Part shown: one piece after another, positions 1 to 5,385 of the stretch
Layout of the letters: each line of letters opens with the position of its first letter
Position numbering within the stretch: position 1 is the first letter of the stretch
Origin: CAYOKT01 sp964404605
Lineage (GTDB): Bacteria > Electryoneota > Electryoneia > Electryoneales > Electryoneaceae
Length of the DNA: 14,092 nt
NCBI GenBank assembly: GCA_964404605.1
Contig: CAYOKT010000071.1
Coordinates: forward strand, 1 to 14,092
Direction: 5' to 3'
Translations under genes and position numbers: made by a program
Notes under the pieces: generated by a model
What the model was told of the DNA's origin: nothing
The model's database searches: none
What the model saw: only the letters and a program-made list of their open reading frames with translations

Positions 1-267
1 GGCGCAGCCTTGGCGAAGCCGGGCAGTCCCGGGTCTCACCTCCCCGTCATCTCCCAGGGCTGCCTCGCCGGGAATCCCCTCAAACCCCGCCATCGAACCC
101 GCCACGGTGAGCAGGGCTGGCAGGGCCACCCGACACCCGCCCCCGGCGGCGCTCAGCCCGTTCGGTCCCCCCGCGCACCGCGCACAGCCTGCAAGATAGC
201 GCGGCGCCCACCCCCGCGCACCGCCTCCGGGGCGGGAAGAGCAACGCCGCCGGACACCTCCCTATAC

Positions 268-302
268 CAAGCGCCCGACCCACTGACCGGATCGGGCGCT
301 TG
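268..302 (-). terminator. Hairpin downstream of ferredoxin gene, possible terminator
   Basis: A perfect 11-bp inverted repeat (CAAGCGCCCGA at 268-278, its complement at 292-302) encloses a 13-base loop. It starts 44 bases after the ferredoxin stop codon in the direction of that gene. No T-run follows on the minus strand (the next bases are GTATAGGG), so it is not a textbook intrinsic terminator. It could act as a U-less terminator or protect the 3' end of the message. Confidence 0.45.
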
Positions 303-312
303 CCACGTCTCC

Positions 313-330
313 CCCGCGGCAGGCCGCGGG
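313..330 (-). terminator. Second GC-only hairpin after ferredoxin gene
   Basis: CCCGCGGC at 313-320 and GCCGCGGG at 323-330 form a perfect 8-bp palindrome around two bases (effectively 7 bp with a 4-base loop). It begins 16 bases after the ferredoxin stop codon and precedes the 268-302 hairpin on the transcript. The two together look like a tandem 3'-end structure. No U-tract is present. Confidence 0.35.
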
Positions 331-345
331 AAGGCGCTGTGTGCA

Positions 346-549
346 TCAGATCTTGACGATGCAGGGATCATCCTCCTCCTGCACCGGGCAGACCTCGATG
401 CACTGCGGCTCGTCATGGTACCCTTCGCACTCCACGCAGACATCGGGATCGATGACGAAGATCTCGTCGCCCTCGCTGATCGCGTCCACCGGACATTCCG
501 GTTCACACGCTCCGCAGTTGATGCATTTCTCGAGAATCTTGAGGGCCAT
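346..549 (-). CDS. YfhL-type 2[4Fe-4S] ferredoxin
   Basis: A 67-residue electron carrier with two [4Fe-4S] clusters. The first motif is C9-x2-C12-x2-C15-x3-C19-P. The second is C38-x2-C41, an eight-residue spacer, then C50-x3-C54-P, the enlarged spacing of the Allochromatium-type/YfhL ferredoxins. By family rule C9, C12, C15 and C54 bind one cluster and C19, C38, C41 and C50 the other. A ninth cysteine, C63, follows a short acidic insert (QEEDD) not usual in this family. ATG 549 is chosen because GGAGG (minus strand, 559-555) sits five bases before it; the in-frame TTG at 561 overlaps that site. The gene is 148 bases from frr and has its own candidate promoter. It could accept electrons from the NifJ enzyme encoded at the other end of the window, but that pairing is inferred. 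Confidence 0.93.
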   Translation of the reverse strand: MALKILEKCINCGACEPECPVDAISEGDEIFVIDPDVCVECEGYHDEPQCIEVCPVQEEDDPCIVKI

Positions 550-579
550 CTCTTCCTCCAAACCCCAAGCGGTTCAAGA

Positions 580-614
580 GCGCGGTCCACAGAATCCGGG
601 GGATTCGACCGCGC
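580..614 (-). promoter_or_regulatory. Strong two-part hairpin in ferredoxin leader / after frr
   Basis: Outer arms GCGCGGTC (580-587) and GACCGCGC (607-614) pair over 8 bp. Inner arms GAATCC (592-597) and GGATTC (601-606) pair over 6 bp around GGG. A 4-base bulge (CACA on the plus strand) separates them. On the minus-strand transcript it lies 30 bases before the ferredoxin start and 83 bases after the frr stop. It could be the end of the frr transcript or a control structure in the ferredoxin leader. No U-run follows it. Confidence 0.5.
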
Positions 615-653
615 AACCCGTCACGTGAACCGATCCACTGGCAGGCCAGGGCA

Positions 654-683
654 AATGTAGCGCGGTGGTTTTTCCAAGGGCAA
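654..683 (-). promoter_or_regulatory. Candidate sigma70-type promoter for the ferredoxin gene
   Basis: On the minus strand, -35 TTGCCC (683-678) and -10 TACATT (659-654) are separated by 18 bases. Each box matches four of six consensus bases. A start near 647 would give a leader of about 98 bases that includes the 580-614 hairpin. Found by eye only. Confidence 0.35.
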
Positions 684-697
684 GCATTTCGGCGAGG

Positions 698-1258
698 CTA
701 AACCTCCAGGATCTCCTTCTCCTTCTCCTCCATCGCCTCGTCGATCTGCTTGATATGGCCGTCGGTCAGTTTCTGTACCTCGTCCAGCGCCCGGTACATC
801 TCGTCCTCCGGGAGGTCGCCGTCCTTCTCGAGTTTCTTCAGGTTCTCGTTGGCGTCCCTTCGCACCTGCCGCACCGCCGTGCGCGCATCCTCGGCGTAAC
901 GATGGACGATCTTGACCAGTTCCTTGCGCCGTTCCTCCGTGAGCTGCGGGATGGCGATCCTGATCACCGTGCCGTCGTTCACCGGGTTCAGGCCGAGGTC
1001 GGACGTGAGGATGGCTTTTTCGATCACGGGGATGGCGTTCTTGTCATACGGCTGGACGACGATCAGGCGAGGCTCGGGGGTGAGCAGGTTGGCGCATTGG
1101 GTCAGCTCCATCTCCGCGCCGTAGAGGTTGATCTTGATGCCGTTGAGCAGGGCCGCAGAAGCCTTCCCCGTCCGGACCTGCCCGAGGTGCTGCCGGAAAA
1201 CCAGCACCGATTTATCCATGCGCTCATCGGCGTCGAGCAGAATGTCGTCTCTGTCCAT
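698..1258 (-). CDS. frr: Ribosome recycling factor
   Basis: A 186-residue cytoplasmic protein that, with EF-G, splits the ribosome after termination so that it can be reused. Length and sequence match the family throughout: an N-terminal helical stretch with QHLGQVRTGKAS near residue 23, the inserted beta domain with TPEPRLIVVQPYD and NDGTVIRIAIPQLTEERRKE, then the long C-terminal helices (RRDANENLKKLEKDG). ATG 1258 has a purine-rich site (GGGGGCAGG) a few bases upstream. It lies 36 bases after pyrH and is presumably co-transcribed with it, the usual tsf-pyrH-frr order. The uppS-cdsA genes that often follow frr are absent; a ferredoxin gene follows instead. Confidence 0.98.
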   Translation of the reverse strand: MDRDDILLDADERMDKSVLVFRQHLGQVRTGKASAALLNGIKINLYGAEMELTQCANLLTPEPRLIVVQPYDKNAIPVIEKAILTSDLGLNPVNDGTVIRIAIPQLTEERRKELVKIVHRYAEDARTAVRQVRRDANENLKKLEKDGDLPEDEMYRALDEVQKLTDGHIKQIDEAMEEKEKEILEV

Positions 1259-1294
1259 GGCCTGCCCCCGTTGCCTGTGGCGCCCGGCCCCCGA

Positions 1295-2014
1295 TCAGGC
1301 CGTGTCGACCACGCTCCCCACCTCCTCGCCGCGGATCACCCGGATCAAAGTGCCGCGCTTGGTCATATTGAACACCCGAATCGGAATCAGGTTGTCATGG
1401 CAGAAGGTGATCGCCGTCATGTCCATCACCCGCAGGTCGCCGCCGATCGCATCACGGAAGGTGAGCCGCGGGATCAGCACCGCGTCCGGGTGCTTCTCCG
1501 GGTCCTTGTCATACACCCCGTCCACCCGCGTGCCCTTCAAGAGCACGTCGGCCCCGATCTCCCCCGCCCGCAATGCGGCGGCGGTGTCGGTGGTGAAGAA
1601 GGGGTTCCCGGTACCCGAGGCGAAGATGACGATCCGCCCTTTTTCGAGGTGACGGATGGCGCGGCGGCGGATATACGGTTCGGCGACCTCGTCCACCGAG
1701 ATCGCCGAAAGGACACGCGTCTGGATTTCGTAGCGCTCGAGGTAGTTCTGCAGCGCGACGGCGTTGATCACCGTCGCCAGCATGCCCATGTGATCGCCGG
1801 GGACACGCTCCATGCCGCGGCCGACACCCTGCATCCCGCGGAAGATGTTGCCGCCGCCGACCACGATGCCGAGCTGCACGCCGAGGTCCATCACCTCTTT
1901 CAATTCGAGGGAGATCGAGATCAGCATATCCTCGTCGAGGCCGAACTTGCCCGCCCCCGCGAGCATCTCCCCCGACAGTTTGAGCAACACCCGCTTGTAG
2001 GGTGATTCACCCAC
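1295..2014 (-). CDS. pyrH: UMP kinase
   Basis: A 239-residue amino acid kinase-fold enzyme that phosphorylates UMP to UDP with ATP in pyrimidine nucleotide synthesis. Visible motifs are KRVLLKLSGE (residues 8-17) and GGGNIFRG (53-60) for nucleotide and phosphate binding, ATVINAVALQ (80-89), and ASGTGNPFFTTDTAAALRA (132-150) for UMP/ATP binding, followed by KGTRVDGVYDKDP. The start is GTG at 2014, which overlaps the last eight bases of tsf, so the two are probably translationally coupled. A GGGAGAGG site lies about six bases upstream inside the tsf coding sequence. No ATG gives a better N-terminus. Confidence 0.98.
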   Translation of the reverse strand: MGESPYKRVLLKLSGEMLAGAGKFGLDEDMLISISLELKEVMDLGVQLGIVVGGGNIFRGMQGVGRGMERVPGDHMGMLATVINAVALQNYLERYEIQTRVLSAISVDEVAEPYIRRRAIRHLEKGRIVIFASGTGNPFFTTDTAAALRAGEIGADVLLKGTRVDGVYDKDPEKHPDAVLIPRLTFRDAIGGDLRVMDMTAITFCHDNLIPIRVFNMTKRGTLIRVIRGEEVGSVVDTA

Positions 2015-2879
2015 GCGATGCCTCTCCCACTTTGAAGCGGAGGAAGGCGAGCACCCGCAGCTCGCCGCCGGCCTCCTCGCCGGCCCGGGCGACGCGCGAG
2101 GACACCTTCGTCTTCGACTCCTTCACATATTCCTGCTCGAGGAGGCAGAACTCCTCGTAGAACTTGTTCAGCTTGCCCGCGGCGATCTTGTCGAGAATCG
2201 CTTCCGGCTTGCCCTCGTTGCGCATCTGGGTCTTGTAGATCTCCATCTCGCGCTCGACCACGTCGGCGGGGACATCATCCCGCCGCACATAGTGCGGTCC
2301 CGCGGCGGCGATTTGCAAGGCGAGATCATGCGCCAGCTCCCTCGCCGCGCCGGAGGCGAGCGCCGCCTCGTCCCCGCCCAGCGCGACCAGCACCCCGAGT
2401 TGATCGCCCGGGTGGACGTAGCTGTCAACATACGCCGGCGCCGGGAAACGCAGGAAGCCCGCCCGGTTGAGCTGGAGGTTCTCCCCGATGCGGCCCGCGA
2501 GATGTTTCAACTCGCTGAGGTCGAACGCCTCCACCGGGATCAGGCCGTCCACCGCCGCCTCCCCGCCGTTCGCCAGCGCCCAGTCCGCCAGGTGATCGAC
2601 CAACTTGATGAACTCGGCGTTCCGCGCGACGAAATCCGTCTCGCTGTTCACTTCGACCATCGCGCCGTGCAGGTGATCTTCGCCGACCCGCACCGCCACG
2701 CGGCCCTCGCCGGCCACGCGGTCCGCGCGCTTCTTCGCGGCCGCCATCCCCTTCTCCCGCAGCCACTTTACCGCGGCATCGAGGTCACCCCCGGTCTCCT
2801 TAAGCGCCTTCTTGCAATCCATCATTCCCGCGCCGGTCTTCCGGCGCAGAGTCATCACATCCTTTGCTGCGATCTCCAT
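2007..2879 (-). CDS. tsf: Elongation factor Ts
   Basis: A 290-residue guanine nucleotide exchange factor for EF-Tu. The N-terminal UBA-like domain carries the signature LRRKTGAGMMDCKKAL (residues 11-26) and the core holds NSETDFVARN (78-87), the TDFVAR loop that contacts EF-Tu. The C-terminal core repeat is complete, including CLLEQEYVKE; length is normal for the family. ATG 2879 has GGGAG eight bases upstream. It is 99 bases downstream of rpsB, its standard partner, and overlaps pyrH by eight bases. Confidence 0.98.
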   Translation of the reverse strand: MEIAAKDVMTLRRKTGAGMMDCKKALKETGGDLDAAVKWLREKGMAAAKKRADRVAGEGRVAVRVGEDHLHGAMVEVNSETDFVARNAEFIKLVDHLADWALANGGEAAVDGLIPVEAFDLSELKHLAGRIGENLQLNRAGFLRFPAPAYVDSYVHPGDQLGVLVALGGDEAALASGAARELAHDLALQIAAAGPHYVRRDDVPADVVEREMEIYKTQMRNEGKPEAILDKIAAGKLNKFYEEFCLLEQEYVKESKTKVSSRVARAGEEAGGELRVLAFLRFKVGEASRG

Positions 2880-2930
2880 CGAACAGACTCCCTATCCCTC
2901 GCGCCCCGCCGCCCGCCGGACGACACGGCG

Positions 2931-2967
2931 ATTGTACCCTGCACCCCGGCCGTAACGACCCGCCGGG
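2931..2967 (-). promoter_or_regulatory. rpsB-tsf gap: hairpin and possible -10 box
   Basis: The 99-base gap between rpsB and tsf holds a 6-bp hairpin (CCCGGC at 2945-2950 with GCCGGG at 2962-2967) starting 11 bases after the rpsB stop. A TACAAT box follows (minus strand, 2936-2931), five of six matches to -10, but no good -35 partner was found. The layout would suit partial termination or attenuation between rpsB and tsf. No U-tract follows. Confidence 0.3.
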
Positions 2968-2978
2968 AAACTGGAAAG

Positions 2979-3983
2979 CTACTCTTTTTCCTTGCCCGCT
3001 TCGGCCTTGGCGGGTTCAGGTTTCGCAACCTCGGGTTTCGCAGCTTCGGGCTTCGCAACCTCGGACTTGGCGGTCTCGGGTTTCACGGCCTCGGGTTTCG
3101 CAGGCTCGGGCTTCTCCCCGGTCCCGGACTCGGGCTTGTCCCTCTTCTCCTTCGCCGCGGCGCTGTCGCCGGAAGGCCTCGCCTCGCCCCGGGCGGGGCG
3201 CCCGGCGCCGCGACGGCGGCGCGGACCCGTCTTGCGCTGAGGCTGCTCGGCCCTGGCGGCCTCCGCCGCTTCCGCGGCCTCATCCACCTTCTTGATCTCG
3301 GCTTTCGCCTTGCCTTCGATCACCGCATCGGTGAACGTCTTCGTGATCAGCCCGATGGACTTGTACGCATCGTCGTTCGCCGGGATCGGGTAGGTAACCA
3401 GGTCGGGGTCGGAATTCGTGTCCACGATGGCGAAGACCGGAAGCCCGAGCTTGGTCGCCTCGCGCAGGGCGATCTCCTCCTGCACCGTGTCCACGATGAA
3501 CACCGCGCCCGGAAGCCGCTTCATCGAGCGAATCCCCTCGAGGGCCTTCAACAGCTTCCCCTTCTGCTTCTCGATGGTCAGGCGTTCCTTCTTGGAGATG
3601 ATGTCGTAGGTGCCGTCCGTCGCCTTCTTCTCGAGCGCTTCCAGCTTCTTCACCGACTTGCGGATGGTGGTGAAATTGGTCAGCATCCCGCCCAGCCAGC
3701 GCTCGTTGACATAGGGCATTCCGGCGCGGGTCGCCTCGTGCCGGATGATGTCGCGGGCCTGCTTCTTCGTCCCGATGAAAAGGATATCCTCACCCTTGGA
3801 CGCGATGCGCGCAGCAGCCTCGTTCGCCTTCTCCAGCATGGAGAGGGTCTTGTTCATGTCGATGATGTAGATGCCGTTCTTCTCCATGAAGATGAACGGC
3901 TTCATCTTCGGATTCCACCGCCGTGTGAGGTGCCCGAAATGGGCGCCGGCGAGGATGAGCTGCTGCAGGGTCACTCTGGCCAT
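2979..3983 (-). CDS. rpsB: Ribosomal protein S2 with long charged C-terminal tail
   Basis: Small-subunit protein S2, needed for docking of S1. Residues 1 to about 225 are a complete S2: LLAGAHFGH-like start (LILAGAHFGHLTRRWNPKM, 9-27), FMEKNGIYIIDMNKT (32-46), ERWLGGMLTNFTTI (94-107), and VDTNSDPDLVTYPIPANDDA (188-207). E. coli S2 is 241 residues; this protein has 334. The extra tail has three parts: an Ala/Glu-rich helix-like stretch (228-246), a basic patch KTGPRRRRGAGRPARG (251-266), and KPE-type repeats to the end. The tail stays in frame with high GC3, so it appears to be translated. ATG 3983 has AAGGAG six to seven bases upstream. The gene follows a 305-base leader. Confidence 0.97.
   Translation of the reverse strand: MARVTLQQLILAGAHFGHLTRRWNPKMKPFIFMEKNGIYIIDMNKTLSMLEKANEAAARIASKGEDILFIGTKKQARDIIRHEATRAGMPYVNERWLGGMLTNFTTIRKSVKKLEALEKKATDGTYDIISKKERLTIEKQKGKLLKALEGIRSMKRLPGAVFIVDTVQEEIALREATKLGLPVFAIVDTNSDPDLVTYPIPANDDAYKSIGLITKTFTDAVIEGKAKAEIKKVDEAAEAAEAARAEQPQRKTGPRRRRGAGRPARGEARPSGDSAAAKEKRDKPESGTGEKPEPAKPEAVKPETAKSEVAKPEAAKPEVAKPEPAKAEAGKEKE
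3000..3119 (-). repeat. Degenerate KPE-repeat coding tract at the end of rpsB
   Basis: Residues 289-328 of S2 consist of imperfect units of the type (A/V)KPE(A/P/V/T), seen as KPEP, KPEA, KPET, KSEV, KPEA, KPEV, KPEP. At DNA level a unit near TCGGGYTTCGCA recurs on the plus strand about every 12-15 bases. Such tracts expand and contract by slippage, so copy number may differ between strains. Confidence 0.8.
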
Positions 3984-4288
3984 GAATCACTCCTTCGTCG
4001 TGCAGGTGGCCGTGTCGGGCGCGAGGCAGGGGCGCCTCCGGTGGCGCACCCTTGGCCCTTCACAGCCGGTTTCCGCGGCGCCGCGTGGAGCGCCGCCGTG
4101 TTCCGCCCCGCTCCTCCGCGGGGCCTGAGCCTGTCGCGGGTCGCGCGCGCTGCACGCGTTCCCGTGTCTCCGGGCAGGCGATCAGCCGTCCGGGTAAACG
4201 AATCGGGAGCATCGCTCCCGATCCTGGTTCGTTTGGAGATGTCAAACCGCTGCGGCGCGGCGGTGCCGGCCGGTCCGGGGCAGCGGAC
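3984..4288 (-). promoter_or_regulatory. 305-base structured leader between rpsI and rpsB
   Basis: This gap holds no gene. On the transcript it contains, in order, the 4196-4234 terminator-like hairpin, a 7-bp hairpin GCCCCGC/GCGGGGC (4105-4124) whose loop reads GGAGGA, and an 8-bp hairpin with one bulged base (4029-4051) ending about 45 bases before the rpsB start. S2 represses its own operon through the rpsB leader in enterobacteria; whether these structures do the same is inference. A perfect TTGACA lies on the minus strand at 4245-4240, but no -10 box stands at the proper distance. Confidence 0.45.
4196..4234 (-). terminator. Terminator-like nested hairpin after rpsI
   Basis: ATCGGGAGC (4202-4210) and GCTCCCGAT (4214-4222) pair perfectly over 9 bp around a 3-base loop. 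Outside them AAACGAA (4196-4202) and TTCGTTT (4228-4234) are also complementary. On the minus-strand RNA the 9-bp hairpin is followed by UCGUUU, a short U-rich tail. It lies about 66 bases after the rpsI stop and is the best intrinsic terminator candidate for rplM-rpsI. Confidence 0.55.
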
Positions 4289-4690
4289 TCATCGTTTCGA
4301 GAACTGGTACTTCTTCCGGGCGCCGGGCTGGCCGTACTTCTTCCGCTCCACCTCGCGCGGATCGCGGGTGAGGAAACCGCCGCGGCGGAGTACCGGGCGC
4401 AGCTCCTCGTTCAGCTTCACCAGCGCGCGGCTGATCCCGAGGCGCATCGCCCCCGCCTGTCCGGCGAGGCCGCCGCCCTTGCACACCGCGTAAATGTCGT
4501 ACTTGCCGATCCCGTCCACCGCCGACAGCGGCTGCTCGAGGATCTGTTGCAGCACCGGGCGCTTGAAATGATCGAGCATCGTGCGCCCGTTCACCACCAC
4601 CTCCCCGTTGCCGGGGGCCAGCCACACCTTCGCGATGGAGGACTTGCGCCGGCCGGTCGCATAGACGGAATTCGCAGGAATCTTCGCCAT
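4289..4690 (-). CDS. rpsI: Ribosomal protein S9
   Basis: A 133-residue small-subunit protein whose C-terminal tail reaches the tRNA in the P site. Family features are YATGRRKSSIAKVWL near the N-terminus, GNGEVVVNGR, the GGGLAGQAGAMRLGISRAL segment, and the conserved end GARKKYQFSKR with terminal Lys-Arg. ATG 4690 is chosen because AAGGGAAGGG sits just upstream and the protein begins as S9 should; the frame is open further upstream only because it overlaps rplM. It starts 11 bases after the rplM stop, the usual rplM-rpsI operon. Confidence 0.98.
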   Translation of the reverse strand: MAKIPANSVYATGRRKSSIAKVWLAPGNGEVVVNGRTMLDHFKRPVLQQILEQPLSAVDGIGKYDIYAVCKGGGLAGQAGAMRLGISRALVKLNEELRPVLRRGGFLTRDPREVERKKYGQPGARKKYQFSKR

Positions 4691-4701
4691 CTTCCCTTCC
4701 C

Positions 4702-5130
4702 TTACAACGGCAGCGGATCGGGCTGCTGTGCCTGGTGCGGGTGCTCGGCACCGGCGTACACTTTCAATTTGCGGATCTGGCGGCGGCCCAGCGGACCCTT
4801 GGGGAGCATGCCCCACACCGCCTTGCGGATGACACGGTCCGGGTGCTTCTCAAGCATCTCGTGCAGCAGGGTGCGCCGCATCCCCCCGGGATAGCCCGTG
4901 TGACGATAGTAGGTTTTCTGTTCGGCTTTCCGGCCCGTGACACGCACCTTTTCGGCGTTGGTCACGATCACGAAATCACCGCCGTCCACATGGGGCGAAA
5001 AGGTCGCCTTGTGCTTGCCGCGGAGCACGGTCGCGATGCGCGTGGCGAGACGGCCCAGCACCATCCCCTCCGCATCCACGACGTACCAGTGCCGCTCGAC
5101 GGTGTCCTTGTTCAAATGCGCGGTTTTCAC
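4702..5130 (-). CDS. rplM: Ribosomal protein L13
   Basis: A 142-residue large-subunit protein that acts early in 50S assembly, the same length as in E. coli. Motifs are RHWYVVDAEGMVLGRLAT near residue 14, RGKHKATFSPHVDGGDFVIV, the VTGRKAEQKTYYRHTGYPGG loop, MLPKGPLGR, and the end AGAEHPHQAQQP. The start is GTG 5130, placed by alignment with the family and by GAGGGAA just upstream. The frame continues far upstream without a stop, through non-coding DNA and antisense to dnaX, so a longer reading is rejected. First gene of the leftward cluster, directly behind a strong promoter. Confidence 0.97.
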   Translation of the reverse strand: MKTAHLNKDTVERHWYVVDAEGMVLGRLATRIATVLRGKHKATFSPHVDGGDFVIVTNAEKVRVTGRKAEQKTYYRHTGYPGGMRRTLLHEMLEKHPDRVIRKAVWGMLPKGPLGRRQIRKLKVYAGAEHPHQAQQPDPLPL

Positions 5131-5158
5131 GAGTTCCCTCTTCCGTTTCAAGCTTGGG

Positions 5159-5187
5159 AATATAGACCTCCTCCAAACGGGAGTCAA
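5159..5187 (-). promoter_or_regulatory. Near-consensus sigma70-type promoter for rplM-rpsI
   Basis: On the minus strand, -35 TTGACT (5187-5182) and -10 TATATT (5164-5159) each match five of six consensus bases and are exactly 17 bases apart. Transcription would start near 5152 and leave a leader of about 22 bases before GTG 5130. This is the best promoter in the window and fits a highly expressed ribosomal operon. Confidence 0.75.
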
Positions 5188-5223
5188 CCACCACCGTGGA
5201 GGCTCAGGGCTCCCCCTCCCCTC

Positions 5224-5257
5224 GCGGAAAAGCGCCGCCCCGCCGCGGCGTTTCCGC
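5224..5257. repeat. 13-bp hairpin in the divergent promoter region (left)
   Basis: GCGGAAA (5224-5230) pairs with TTTCCGC (5251-5257), and CGCCGC (5233-5238) with GCGGCG (5245-5250). A two-base bulge (AG) and a 6-base loop remain. It lies between the rplM and dnaX promoters, outside both transcripts as predicted. Confidence 0.6.
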
Positions 5258-5275
5258 CCGGAGCCCCTTCTCATC

Positions 5276-5307
5276 GTTCCCCCGGAGCACGGCGGTCCCG
5301 GGGGGAC
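5276..5307. repeat. 10-bp hairpin in the divergent promoter region (right)
   Basis: GTTCCCCCGG (5276-5285) faces CCGGGGGGAC (5298-5307), ten pairs with one T opposite G, around a 12-base loop. It is 18 bases from the first hairpin and just upstream of the dnaX promoter. Confidence 0.55.
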
Positions 5308-5316
5308 GGCTGCTCG

Positions 5317-5346
5317 TTCGCGCAGGGGGGGACGGCGGGTTATATT
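5317..5346 (+). promoter_or_regulatory. Candidate promoter for dnaX
   Basis: A TATATT -10 box (5341-5346, five of six matches) stands 18 bases after a poor -35 box TTCGCG (5317-5322). A start near 5353 would leave about 33 bases before GTG 5386. The -10 box stands out in an otherwise GC-only stretch. Confidence 0.5.
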
Positions 5347-5385
5347 CCACGGTTCGGAGTGGAGTGAACCGCACGGGAGCAGGCG

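Larger units (their letters stand above)
1..345. other. Non-coding or unresolved left edge
   Basis: No recognisable gene was found here. On the minus strand one frame stays open to the window edge. It could start at GTG 129 or ATG 93 and would read MALPALLTVAGSMAGFEG and onward from the GTG. The first residues resemble a short hydrophobic leader, but neither start has a convincing ribosome binding site and the frame is also open far upstream, as is common in GC-rich DNA. A small hairpin (CCGGG, loop CAGT, CCCGG) lies at 19-32. Two larger hairpins at 268-302 and 313-330 are listed separately. The long frames on the plus strand are antisense to the ferredoxin gene or cover non-coding DNA. Confidence 0.4.

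Noticed and set aside
1..129. Minus-strand frame open to the window edge (GTG 129 or ATG 93)
   Set aside because: Only 43 codons visible, no good ribosome binding site and no recognisable domain. Kept only as a remark on the left edge.
580..614. tRNA-like T-arm look (GGTCGAATCC) before the ferredoxin gene
   Set aside because: No acceptor, D or anticodon arm can be built around it. It is part of the hairpin already described.
10..660. Long open frame on the plus strand over the left edge and ferredoxin gene
   Set aside because: Antisense to the ferredoxin in its main part, low-complexity Arg/Pro/Ser composition elsewhere, no family resemblance. Typical GC-rich shadow.
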